Shown here: piece after piece, positions 10,320-21,800 of the stretch
How positions within the stretch are numbered: position 1 is the first letter of the stretch
Layout: each line of letters begins with the position of its first letter
Origin: Podospora comata
Taxonomy: Eukaryota; Ascomycota; Sordariomycetes; Sordariales; Podosporaceae
Direction: 5' to 3'
Assembly: GCA_017354895.1 (NCBI GenBank)
Contig: CP071494.1
Location: 3,162,001-3,226,000, forward strand
Length of the DNA: 64,000 nucleotides
Notes under the pieces: generated by a model
Database searches by the model: none
Told to the model about the DNA's origin: nothing
What the model saw: the letters and a program-made list of their open reading frames with translations, nothing else
Program-made: the position numbers and the translations under genes

Positions 10320-11239
10320 TCGATGATGAATAGAACTGATGTTGAGTTACGAACGGGGGCTTGATGGTCAGGGGGGATATGAAAAGCGAAACGTGCTTGG
10401 GGAGGTCATCTTCAGCAAAAGTGCAGCGAATGGCATGTCATGGCTTGATGGGTTAATTGGTGGGGAAGGGGTGTTTACTGTTTCTGAATGATCTTGTTTC
10501 CGGAGGGCGGAGTTTGTACATTGGAGGCATTTGGCTTTGCGTATGGTTTTATTATACAATGATCACGATATACAAACCTCTCATGAAATGTCTTAAGGGT
10601 TCTGGCGTCAGGTGGAAGAGGGGGACTTGTTCACGCGAAAAGGGAGGTATCATGAAGTTGAACATAGGATGGTTTGTTGCATGTCCTGGTTCTGAATGTG
10701 CGAATGGTGGCTTTGGTGGCTTTGTTTGAGCACGAGGCATGGTTCCAGCTGTAGTCGTGATGAAGGGTTCAAGGCGTATAGAGGAGTTGCAGGGTATTTC
10801 TCAAATTGATAAATTGAAGAATGGCAACGCAGAAGATGTGGTGTCTGTTCAAGATATCTCCAAACTTTGGTTGCCATCATCTCATAGGGTTTATGATGAA
10901 TGTTAAACTAACAAGTGGTTGCCCAGGTGGCAGGACTTCCGAAAGTCTTGATAATCATCTAGTTCAAGTCCAGCAACCTGACCTAACGACCTGTTCAACC
11001 GCCTGTTCGACCGCCTTCGCTAATTTAGGCCCAAGTGCTCTAATCAAAACCACAGATTTTTCCATTTCCGCCAGATCAGATGAAGACCAACTATAAACGC
11101 CAGAAAACGCCGGTATTATGAGTGACATGGACCTCTTCCCCATCTACAGCCGCCCTGTTAGAGAGCCACACTGTGAGGCTCGATTTACATCCTCAACAGA
11201 AGCCCCAATGTAGCAGAACCCTCTCAGCATTAAACGCCC
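10320..11239. other. Convergent 3' intergenic region (MARVEL / NOP16)
   Basis: It probably holds the 3' UTRs of the two convergent genes. The short frames have no coding character and I see no RNA gene or repeat. Confidence 0.5.
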
Positions 11240-11971
11240 CTAAATCAGCCCCGCCTTCTTCAACCTCCTCTTCAAATCCCCGGGCGTCTGCTGCATCGGA
11301 TTCAACTTCATATCCCTCGCCATAGCACCCACATCCTCCCCATGCCTCTCCACCAACCTCTCCAACCACTCCCTCTCCCTATCACTCTGATACCTAGGTT
11401 TCGCCACCACTTCTCTTCCCGCCTCCCTTTCCAACGCCTTGAGAACTTCGCTCTTCTCATACGTCTCCCCCGCTAGCCCGCCCCATTCCTCGTACTCCTT
11501 CTTCTCTGTTGATTCACCCTCATCTCCAGACTCGAGGTCGTTTAGCGGGTCATTCAAAGGGTTGGTATCCTTGATGATCCGGAGGATCTTTCCCGTCTCG
11601 GGGTCGCGCTCGACTTTTACCTCGCGGACGCGGAGGGAGCCAGAGTTGGAGTAAGACTGCACGGCGAGGGGGTCTTGGACGTCGGTGCGGAGTTTGGATT
11701 TGTCGTTGGGGGCGGTGCCGCCTGTTGTTTTGCCTAGCCTTGCGACGAGGCCGAAGCGGGTGTAGTTTTGGGAGAGGGTCTGTTTCTTGTCCCTGGTGAC
11801 ATGTAGAGTTAGTGAGTGAAATGGGAATATGTGGGAGAGAGAGGGGGAGACAAACCAGTTCTGGGCGATGATGCTGTTTCCTAGGGGGTTGAGAGCCTTC
11901 GTGCGGCGGTTGGGCATCTTCACTTTGGAGCGCGAGGAGCGCGCCTTGCGCTTTTGAAGTTCGCGACCCAT
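11240..11971 (-). CDS. NOP16: Nucleolar ribosome-biogenesis protein NOP16
   Basis: Exon 1 (11856-11971) and exon 2 (11240-11792) encode 222 aa. The 63-bp intron has a GTTTGT donor, a CACTAACTC branch point and a CAG acceptor; it joins …IIAQNW to DKKQTLSQNYTR. The basic N-terminus (MGRELQKRKARSSRSKVK) and the motif NW(D)KKQTLSQNYTRFGLVARL identify the NOP16 family, and the C-terminal block GAMARDMKLNPMQQTPGDLKRR is also typical. Nop16 belongs to nucleolar pre-60S particles, with a role in 25S rRNA and large-subunit maturation. An acidic linker (ESGDEGESTEKKEYEE) separates the blocks. The promoter holds a dense cluster of CGATAA motifs (separate entry). Coding-strand skew turns from C to G near 11540. 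Confidence 0.93.
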   Translation of the reverse strand: MGRELQKRKARSSRSKVKMPNRRTKALNPLGNSIIAQNWFVSPSLSHIFPFHSLTLHVTRDKKQTLSQNYTRFGLVARLGKTTGGTAPNDKSKLRTDVQDPLAVQSYSNSGSLRVREVKVERDPETGKILRIIKDTNPLNDPLNDLESGDEGESTEKKEYEEWGGLAGETYEKSEVLKALEREAGREVVAKPRYQSDREREWLERLVERHGEDVGAMARDMKLNPMQQTPGDLKRRLKKAGLI

Positions 11972-12113
11972 TTTGGATTGTGGTGGGGTGGTCTGAGGGA
12001 GGGGTTAAGGTTGGTGATGGTGTTAATTGGTGCGGTGGTTGGCTGTGGTCGATTGCGCTGCTGCTGTCGCTGCGCTTGCTGTACCATGGCGGCCAAAAAT
12101 TCTGGAGTTGAGA

Positions 12114-12207
12114 CGATAAGGGCGATAAGATAAGATCTTTTTAGTGGGTTGGCTTCTTATCGATTGGGCTGGCTGCCTTCTTATCGCCGAATTCATAACG
12201 CCGATAA
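12114..12207. promoter_or_regulatory. Cluster of CGATAA/TTATCG elements upstream of NOP16
   Basis: CGATAA lies at 12114-12119, 12123-12128 and 12202-12207. TTATCG lies at 12157-12162 and 12181-12186. An additional GATAAG starts at 12129. Six GATA-like cores in 94 bp, 143-236 bp upstream of the NOP16 start, suggest a regulatory module. GATA-family binding is one reading; a ribosome-biogenesis element is another. Confidence 0.5.
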
Positions 12208-13719
12208 CTCTCCTTCTCAGCCACGGCAGCTGCCACACTTGCTGCCAACTGAAGAGGCTGCCAAGCGATTTCCTTCATGATTCAAAGACATGCAGATGCA
12301 AGATTGGACAATGCAATGTTCCTGTCTTCGCGTCCGTGACAACTTGGAACCGTTTCTGTTGACGATCTTCTTTCGAAGAGACCGTCATGTCTCCGTCTGA
12401 AGCTATAACACAGCTCTATTAAGCCTTCTTCACCGTTTCTTTTTATTGATCCCCAGCCTCGCGTGACTGTCACATGCAAGCCTCGACATCTGAAGACCAA
12501 GGTCACCTCTCTTTTCTTGGCAGGATGAGCTTGGCCTCAACAGCATCAACCCCTCTCACAAATCGTCCGACTGAATAAAAAAATCCCGCTCCGTCTCGTA
12601 GGAAACGAAGTGATACCCAACAGCATACCAATACCGAAGACCACACACACTCACGGTTCGGATCTGGTAGGTGTCTCTGTCCCTCAGAGCATCTCGGTGT
12701 CTAAACTTAGGTCGTCGAGCCGTTCGATGCTGCCCAACACCCATCGATATCTCGCAACCGCCCTCCCCCCACGCTCACGTTCACAAGCTCGTGAGGTAAG
12801 CAAGGAGAGATTTCTCTTCAGTTTTATCTGCCCAACATCCGAGCTTCAGGACTTGTCTCCTCAACGGTAGCCGATGAGCTCGTCCGTTCCGAACACAGAC
12901 CACCACGGCAATCACGTCTTCCGCCAGATCTTGAATTGCCTTCCTGTTGCGGTATGGCCCGGTGTGATCGCGGGATGCCAACACCCACTCCCCTTCCTTC
13001 TACGGAGCAGATGTTAGTCGCGACGCTACGGGAGGGTAAGACAACCTGCTTCTTGCTTGCAGCTTGCAGGACATGCTTGCATATCCCGTCTTTTTTGCTT
13101 TGCTGACTGTCGTTGGAAGTACCTCCAAGGTCAACAGCCAGAAAACAGGGACGTTTTGTCCCCCCTCTCTCTCTCTCCACCTCTTTTTCCCCAGATAAAG
13201 CAACCCAACCCTTCTCCCCCTCCCCTGTTGTTGGTCGTGTGTGCACACAGAAAGGAAATATGACCCCTGACGGGTACATTGTGCGTTTCCAACATATCCC
13301 GCAAGCCAGGTCCAGGGCCAAAAGATAGTAAAAAATGTTCCTATCTCTATATCGATGACAGCGCATATCTGCTATGATCCACATTCGGTTTAGCAAACCT
13401 GATGAGCTCACAATCAGTGGTGGTAGCGGTGATTGTGGGTGTGGTCGCGTGCAGCAAAGCAATGATGCAAGCCACCAAGCGGTAGCACACCACACCAAGT
13501 TTGTTCTTCTATCACACCTCTGACCTTCTAGACGGGTTCTAGTCTTTCTAGAAGGTCGCTTCTATAAGATTTGGTTTTGCTGAGGTGGCCGATCAAATTC
13601 GATAGTGTTGTTGACCCCCTTCTTCCCCCCTCACCTTCACTTTGTGGCTTGCTTGGTGTGTGCTAGAGTTCCCTTCTTTTTTGTTCTGTGCAGCTTCTAG
13701 CGGGGTTTTGATGGGGGTT

Positions 13720-13761
13720 GGTGGTGGTGGTGGTGGTGGTGGTGGTGGTGGTGGTGGTGGT
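13720..13761. repeat. (GGT)n microsatellite
   Basis: About 14 uninterrupted GGT units, preceded by a G-rich run. It lies in non-coding DNA downstream of the regulator gene. Confidence 0.95.
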
Positions 13762-15645
13762 CTGGACAGATCAACAACATGATTTCTCTACTACTCTCAC
13801 CGAATCAGTGGTGTTGAGGTAGGGTAGAGGAAGCGCGGTTAACCAACGGGGTTTGTGTTGATCTATGGAGTTTGGGGTTGGGGAGTCCTGCACCGCAGAT
13901 GAGGACAAACCGATAGAGTCTATACGGATACGGGATACCGAAAGTTGTCGGCGATTTTTTTCTTTCTTCCCCTCTTTTGTTTTGCCTCCTTCGTCCCCTC
14001 TCTCGTCTGGAACTAAGCCAGTCCCCCCCGTTTGTGCTGGATGAAGGTGCGGCTTGACGCCTCCCCCTCTCCTCTTCATCGTTTCCCCTATCTCCATTAT
14101 CCTCCCGGTCTTACAAACTTACATTGCCGCCAGCGAGCCGCCCCATGTACACAACACCCCTCTTGTGGTACAGTAGTTCCAAGTCCCTTCCCCCACGCAA
14201 CTTTCCCCTTGAAGGTTAGAATCTCCGATTGGGCAGGTCCTTTGTGTATGTATGCACATTCTGACCCCTGACCTTGAGACGGCTACACGGCGAGCGGTCC
14301 TCCTCCTCACCACTACCACCCAACAGTTCCACAGCTGAGTTTTGCCTCTTGCTACAACAGTGTACATCGAGAGAGCCACCAGTTGAGGGGTAAACAACAC
14401 ATACAGGCAAGGGGGAGGGGGTAAGCGAAGGCGGCATGGGGGAAAAAAAGAACACATTAACCGCGAAGCTTGTCGTTCCTTTGCGTTCCTTGTTGGCTAC
14501 AACTTTGTTGAATGGAGTCGATGGAGCCGTTTTGCATTTTCTGCAGTTACATCCAGATTGCGTGCTTTATCTCTCTGTCTCCATTGACAGTTCTCCACTT
14601 GTTTGTCATGTTCAAGAAGAGGTTATCGTGAGAGACACTATAGCGACGGTCTGTTAAGCGCGGCTTTGTGCTCAGACCGGGTAAGCCACCTCGATTCACT
14701 CACCGAGACGTTGGCTTCGAGAAGGTCTGCAACGGTAGGTTGGCAAGGACTAGAACGCGGGTTGTAACCAGCTGGCAGTAGTGATGTGATAGAGATACAT
14801 TAGACTTGACGGGGGGCAGGGGAAAGGGAGGGGGACCGTCGATCGGTTGAGGATGTACCTCTGAAGTATTTTTCTGGCGAGGTGGTAGATCTGATGTAAC
14901 ATGGGATACCCCGAATGTTTTGCTTACCCACCCGAGGAGGGGGTCAGCAAGCTGTGTGGATTGTGGGAGGGGGGAGAGGGAGAGTCCCGTCCGAGGCACA
15001 GACGAACCTGACACTTTCCAGGAAAGAACATATGCCGAGCTGAGACTGTGGGCGTCTCTGAAGGGCTACCCGAGATGGGGACACACTCGCTCACACGGAC
15101 AGTCATCCAGCTGAGAGAAGTGTGCATTGCCTACTGAGATGAGCATCTAATGCGGATATGGCACATGACACACCTCGCGTACAGCATGTATGAAGGCTCC
15201 TCACAAGACTCCATGTCCGTGCCATAGAGCTCTTCATAGGTAGTTGAACATTTGTCACCAGTGTTTTGCATGTGCTTATAGTTGGAAGAGTGTTGTGAAT
15301 GTTTTGCAATGTTTTTGTAAAAGTTTCAACAATTGTATCTGATAAAACATGTACCCGTAGCTTTCTCCTCTTCTCCCCCGCCATCAAGAACCTGCTCTTG
15401 TTCCCAAAACCCTGACAGGTAAAGGTATAACCACGGTAGCTAAATAGGTAGGTATATATAAAAAGTAAACAAAAAAAATGATATAATAAACAAAGAGATG
15501 TCGGTATGTGTGTTGTGTATGTGTGTGTGTGTGTCATGTGCAGGTCACCATCATTGATGTACCTCACTCACTGTTGCCATAAATCCAGGGCAACTAGGTA
15601 GGTACCCCCCCTTTCGTATCATATCCGTCCCAATCCCTATCAACA

Positions 15646-18438
15646 TCAAAACATAATCCACTCCACCTCCTGATTCCCCGCAATACACTTGATCCAATTA
15701 AACGGCCCGCCCCTCTGCTGCTGCCCCGCCGTGCCCGGCCTCATCCTGTTGTACTCATCCTTGACTTGCACCCCCTCCCCAGCCCAGAGCCGCTCAAGCA
15801 CTTCCAACGCGGCAAGGTTGTTCATGTACCCGCTCCGGTTCATAATCTCCCTGCACTTGGACCGGACAATATTCTGCTGCAGCTCATTGACGCACTCGCT
15901 TCCCGCAACAAAAAGCGGCCAGAGCAGAAACTTCTCCGCGGAGGAACCCGCTTCGAGGCTGGTGGCGTAGTAGACCACCTGAGAGACCAAGTTGCGGAAG
16001 TTGTTGTGGGTGGAGGGGGAGTGAGGGCTGGCAAGACGCTCGGTGTACAAAAGCGCGGCATACCGGAAGGCTTCGGAGAGGGAGTTGAGATCCCGGATCT
16101 GAGTCGCGGTCGGGGGTGGGGTGGTGCCATTGACACCAGCGCCAACTCCCATTCCTACTCCTGGGGATGTGGGAGAGGAAGAGAGGGATGGAAGCGGGAG
16201 CGGCGGGCCGGTGAGCGAGGCCCGGACGCGGTTGGAGTCGAATTCCCAGGTTTGGAGGGCGATGCGGGCCTCTTTCCACTCGCGCCAGAAGGCGCTGCGG
16301 TGGTCATCGTAGGCGGAGGAGGGTGATTGCATCGAGTTGGCGCCGAGATGGTCATTGTCGTCGAGGGTGGAGCCAAACCCGTTGCCGTCGAAGCGGACGC
16401 TGCTGTTGATGGGGTGGGGAAGGCCGCCAAAGAGGCTGTGGTGGTGGTCGGGGCCGCTGAGGGGAGATGACTTGAATGGCGCACCGAGCGGGGAGACGGA
16501 ACGCGAGGTATCATTTGCCCGGGGGAGTGGCGAGGAGGCGAGGAGGTTCTGGACTGGTCGCTGCTGAGAAAGCAGGTTAAGTCGGCCAAGTTTGATAATG
16601 GTCCTGAAGAGCTCGCGGTCGCAGCCGACGAGGTTCTCAGCTCCGGGTGGGAGGAGCTGTGCATCAGGGAGAACACCGTAAAAGCTCGTGTTGAGCTGGG
16701 CTTCTCTGTCGTTAACACTGGCGGAGATGGCATCAAAGTATGTGAAGAGCGCCTCCATCCAGGCCGAGTCTCTTGATGGTGGGTAAGGAGACATCCGGCG
16801 CATGCCCAGAATCTTCTTGACTCCGGCAAACTGTGTGTGAAACTTGGCAACCCCCGACTCGGCCATTCTGTAGTGACAGAGCAACAAGATGGTGGCCAAA
16901 ACGGAGTCCTGTGTTGACTTTTCCGCGTCGTTGAGCTGCTCGTCAAGTAACCGTACTGCCAAGTTTCTGTGTTGGTATTCTTCAGTCAATGACTGATCTT
17001 GCCCATCCGAGGGGCTCTCCACGGGACTCTTCTCTCTCATGTCGAAACTGTGTTGACCGAGACTGAGTTTGCGCTTCATCCTGAGGTTGCAGGCGGCCAG
17101 CGCGCAGATGGCGTGCTGCAAGCTCCGGCTGCTGTTGGCAAGGCCAAGAATATGCTCTCGGAAGGGGTTGTTGGGGCCATCGATAAACACCATGCTAGGG
17201 CACATAGACTTCTCGTAATAGTCGATGAAGAATGGCATCTTGGTGGCGAGATCTGGGCTCATCTGCAAGACGGGTGATGGTGACTGTGAAGGATATGAGT
17301 TCGCCCAGGGGGCTTGGGTCCTTTCATTGACGCTGCAGGAGAGCGAATCCTCATCCGCGTTCGAGGGGGCCCAGAAAGAGCCGTGGTGAGACTGGACACT
17401 GCTTCCGTACGTGTCCAAGTCAGGTGTGCCAGGAGCTTTTGCGTCTTGAGGTCAGCGTATGTGATACGGTTGTTGTGGGTAACGAAACTCACCCATGATG
17501 TCGCATTCATGCGGGAGCTTGCGACTGAGCTGGGCTTCCAGGGACTCTACATGAGACATGTGAGATTGAAGACTCGAAGCGGGTTCTGATGGACCATATA
17601 CGAGGCTGGGGCAAGAGGTTGGTGCCCGGGGCTGCTCAATCATGATGCCACCTGTTGGGCTCTGTGGAACGGGCGATCCGTGATTGTGGAATCCGTCGTA
17701 GACAATAGGGCTGTGGATGTATTGCGGCACGTCGTCTCTCGGAAACGACCGAGCAATGGGAGACATGTAGTCAACCTCGCTCATGGTGTCCAGGGGAGTG
17801 TGGATCATTTCCCGGTGCATCATCATGTCACCAGGAGTCGACACAGGAATGTGAAGACTGCGTGGTGGAGGAAACCTCGGACCATCTACTGGGGGCATGC
17901 TGGACGAGAAGGGAATGTGAGTCCATCCCGGCGGCGCGGATTCGGTAGGAGAAATGTGCGACATGTCGTAAGGGTGGTGGTGAAAAGGAGGTATCGTGAT
18001 AGAGGGGCTCCGCCCGTGGCCCATTTCCAGGTCGCCGCGAACTGCCCGCTCATCCTGCTCGGTTGGCCACTGACCGTTCGAAGTGACGGAGGTCGTCCGA
18101 GAGCGTGTCGTGGTCGTTGGTGACTTGATGCTGGAAAGGCTCGTCTTGGCTTGGTTGACTGGTGGTGCCTTTGCAATGGGCAGCGACAACCCGCGAAGCT
18201 TGCCCCGACTGGCCACGCCAACACCCCATGTGAGCTGCGTCTTGTAGCCAGAGCACTCGTTACCAATCTCCAAGCACTGCGAGCAATACGGTCTCCTCCG
18301 ATCACACTTCACATTCCGCTTGGCGCAAGTAAAGCAGTCGTCTGCGGCCCCGCCGGCGGGGGCTCTTCTTCTGCGCTTCCTGGCCGAGGCAGCATCCTTC
18401 GCTGCTCCTGTCGACGGCGTGTTGATTGGTGCAGTCAT
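15646..18438 (-). CDS. Zn2Cys6 transcription factor with fungal_trans_2-type domain
   Basis: Exon 1 (17493-18438) and exon 2 (15646-17444) encode 914 aa. The 48-bp intron has a GTGAGT donor and GCTGAC branch and joins …HECDIM to DAKAPGTPDL in frame. The binuclear cluster is Cys35-x2-Cys38-x6-Cys45-x6-Cys52-x2-Cys55-x6-Cys62, preceded by the basic run KRRRR and followed by a conserved-looking linker (LTWGVGVASRGKLRGLSLP). A long Ser/Pro/His-rich region leads to an all-helical regulatory domain (FFIDYYEKSMCPSMV… to HRNLAVRLLDEQLND… STQDSVLATILLLCHYRM) of the fungal-specific TF type. The frame runs 18 codons further upstream but begins without ATG, so 18438 is the start. It is a nuclear DNA-binding regulator whose target is unknown. 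It sits alone in a long gene-free interval. Confidence 0.88.
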
Positions 18439-18787
18439 GATATCTGATGATGATGGTGGTTGTAGTGGTGTTGATCCGTTCAAAGTTTCCACCGCTGGTT
18501 AAAGTAATAAGTCTCGATGTAGTTGCGGGTAAGGCCAATTCCGAATTCCCGGGAAGTTTCGTGCTGATCCACACAGCAGGGCAACCGACAGAAGGCCTTG
18601 TGAAGAGGCAAGTGTTATTGAACACAAGGTGTGGCCCTCGAGAGACAGCGGATGCTGGCTGGAGTGGGTGAACGGGTATTAATATGGCAAGACTCGGGGC
18701 ACATAGCACGCTGCGTGGGAGAGACACTGGAGCCTGTGTATGTCTCGCAGCCGAGAGGGAGGTTGAACCTGGAAGCTGGGAATGGTC

Positions 18788-18824
18788 GAGATGAGATGGG
18801 ATGAAGTGGGATGGGATGGGATGA
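18788..18824. repeat. Imperfect GGGAT/GAGAT tandem repeat
   Basis: Repeated units of GGGAT/GAGAT with one variant (GAAGT) lie about 0.35 kb upstream of the regulator start codon, so they could fall in its promoter or leader. Confidence 0.75.
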
Positions 18825-21800
18825 AAAATGAATCAGATTGGGAAAGAGGGCAACATATGAGAGCAGGGCAAGGCCGCGAACCGTGTGTGTGGTAGGGTGT
18901 TCTGTTTTATTAAACAGCAGCTCCCAAGCACCTCAGCACTTCCACCGAGGCACCAAGCAGCAAGAAAGAGACACACGGTCTGCATGCAGCCCATCCCATG
19001 CCCGGCAACCTGACCCCCCCTCCCCTCCCCTACCCCTACCACCCTCCCCCCAGTCCCCCCGTGCAGCGCGCCAACGCCCCCTTCCCACAGGTACCACCCA
19101 AGTACCTCCGTACCGACCAGGGCCCAAGGGAGGATCGGTCGGAGGAGCGGACGAGGTTCTGGAGTGGGTGCAACGGCCGCGAGCTGGGGGCGGCGACGAG
19201 TTACAACAGGTGACGGGCGGGAGTTGGAGTCTGGTCAGTGGAGAGGGCCAAGGAAGACCCCATTGCGTCCCACATTCTCTCTTTCACCTGTCCACCATAT
19301 CCATCCACTCGTCCATGATAGGCCCCAGTCGGATACTCAGGTGAGACAGTGATGATTTTCGGAATAAAAAGACGGTTCAGATGGGTTGTTGGGCTGCCAT
19401 TGGAGGGGGGAGAGCATCGAGGATTGAGAGTGAGATGGGCGAGTTAGCCTGTGAAGTGTAATTATTCCGACTGAAAGGTAGACCGAACCCAGATCCCAAA
19501 GGCTTCAGAATTGGCCGACCGGCAAGAGCTGAAGAAGTCTCGGAGATACCGCAAATGCTCCGTGCCCTGACGGTCTGTTTCAAGCTCTATTTCTCTCTGG
19601 AGTCTCTCTGTCACCGCTCTCTCGCTACAAGAGTTGTGAAATTCATGGCGTTTTGGGCGTCAAAGAATCCCTTGGTCAACCGAAGAGCTTGCGTTTGGCG
19701 ACTGTGACGATACCCAGCGCCAGCGGGGCAGCGCGGGGGTTTGTGGCTGACCCTGCCGTCCCGTCCGTTTACACAGGTAGTGCCCCGCCATCTGCCACAG
19801 TTTTCACTGATATCTTGAACTTTCAGCAACTTGAACCGGATCAACCTAGTTCGTACTTACCAACACTTCACATTCGGCGCTTTTACTTTCTTACAGCTTG
19901 CCGGACGACATCTCCTGTTATCACAAACGCTAACACGAAGCATGAGGCTCCATCAAATCAAAATCACGGCAAAACGGGCCTTTCAATGCCAGGAGGTCCC
20001 GCTCTGGCTGGACTGACCCCCATCTGACAACGGCGTCGTCCGCTTTGAGCAAAACCGCCTGCCAGTCGGTAATCATCAGATTGCGACCCTGTGCCGGTAC
20101 CTATTGCGAGCCAGGCCCGTATTCCACATCAACAAGCGACCGTCCCGTATCTGAGACCGCATTGACGACGCTACCCGATCCGAGGACGCCAAAGGGAAGA
20201 TGCAATATACATTTGATAGTCCCTCGTCAGCCTCAAGCCCACGAAGCAGCCACTATATCGACAGCCATGTGAGACATCCTCCTCTCGCAATGCAACAAGC
20301 AATGGCAGCAAGCACACGATGCATTGCATTGAAGCTATTGCGCAGGAGTGGGGGTCCTTTCAACAAGCGTTGGGTTTCCCCATCACCGAGCTAGTGACAG
20401 CATTTAATATATTCGGCCAGTCATTGTCTGGTTACTGGGTTCAGCAAACACTGACGACATGCAGCACCAGTCGTGGTCTCTGCCTTCTTCAGGAATCTCG
20501 TGAGACCTTCCTCGTCTCGGTGGGAGGGTACTTCATTACAGGACATCAGAAACGACTAAAATAGTCTGATAAGGAAACATGGTTTCTGCAGATGGTGTTG
20601 CCAACTTGTCATGTCATGTCATGGTCAGAACAAGACCATTATGCTGCATGATGCTGATCACGACCAGCTTTCTCAGGCACGCCCAGCGCCCTAGACGAAT
20701 CAGCCACCGCCGAAAGCCTTCTGTGCAGGCTTCTAGAGACCTTCCACACTAGGCCTCAGAGATGCTAGTGGCGGAGGCTTCCTTATCAGCACACTTGCTG
20801 TACGGCCATGCCCGAATGATCCCCCGAGCAGTTCATATCAACAGGCGGGCAGCAATATCTCGGACGGTGGGCCTTGAAAACCACACCGAGGCTTTGAGCT
20901 TTATTATTAACGACATAAGGCGAAACATGATCGCCAAGGGTAAGGGTTCGTGGGTTCTGAGCCGAGAAACGGAGTTCATCAGAGCCGCCCTCACGCCCTG
21001 TCGTCCAGGGGTTAATAACGGAGACCAGACCAGGGCGAAACTGACGCCAGAAGCCACAATGCACGACATCGTCTCGATGACGAGATTCGCTTGAGACTTC
21101 TTGATGGAGCTGTTGGCAGTCTGAGCTCGAGGTATTTTTCGCCCGTCGAGGACACGGTCTCATGGACCCTTCGCGCAGTTTTCCCCTTCACAGTTGGTAC
21201 TTTTGCCACATACAAGTTCTCACTCATCATGGAAGACGACATATACGTACGTTGCCTTGATTCGCTGCGCCAAGCACCGCCGCGGCTCGCCGCTGACGAA
21301 GGAAAGACACGCATCTTACAGGCCCAAGATGAGCAACACTGGATCTTTCCAGACCAGGACAACACTTCCGTCGACACCACAATAGAAAATAAGCAATGTC
21401 GGCAAGTCAGAGGCCACGGCACGGCCTTGACAGCGCTTCCGTTCTCGCCAAGGAAAGGGGTTCGGGAGGGGTTGTCAGGGGATCAGCTTTTAAACGAACA
21501 CACTCGAGATGGACTTCATATTTGTGGTGTATCGAGCAAGTGGCTCATGCGCTAGCTTGGGGACTAGGTCAGTCGTTACACCCTGTACCCTGACCTCTCT
21601 AACTATCCCCTCTTTTCGTTGTCAACCCAACTCGGATATATGGCATGTGAGCTCGCGACACCTTGAACTTGGCACTATTCCTATCCGTGTGGTCATCGTC
21701 AATAACTCGTCGACATGCAGCGATATCACCAGAGCCAGGTCATTGCGCTCTGTTGAAGCGGTCCAGACCAGCGCCACAGCAAGGGCCTGAATGAAGTAAA

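Larger units (their letters stand above)
11972..15645. other. 3.7-kb gene-free region between NOP16 and the Zn2Cys6 gene
   Basis: The left end is the NOP16 promoter; the right end (from about 15.3 kb) looks like the AT-rich 3' UTR of the regulator gene. Between them I find only short frames of low-complexity Ser/Pro/Arg sequence, a (GGT)n repeat and a GT-rich run at about 15507-15534. The open frame at 12824-13498 (-) has no family resemblance. Confidence 0.5.

Noticed and set aside
12824-13498. 224-codon minus-strand frame
   Set aside because: No recognisable domain, irregular composition, and it crosses low-complexity runs; treated as chance.
18439-18492. 18-codon upstream extension of the Zn2Cys6 regulator
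   Set aside because: It starts at GTG, not ATG; the first ATG in frame is at 18438.
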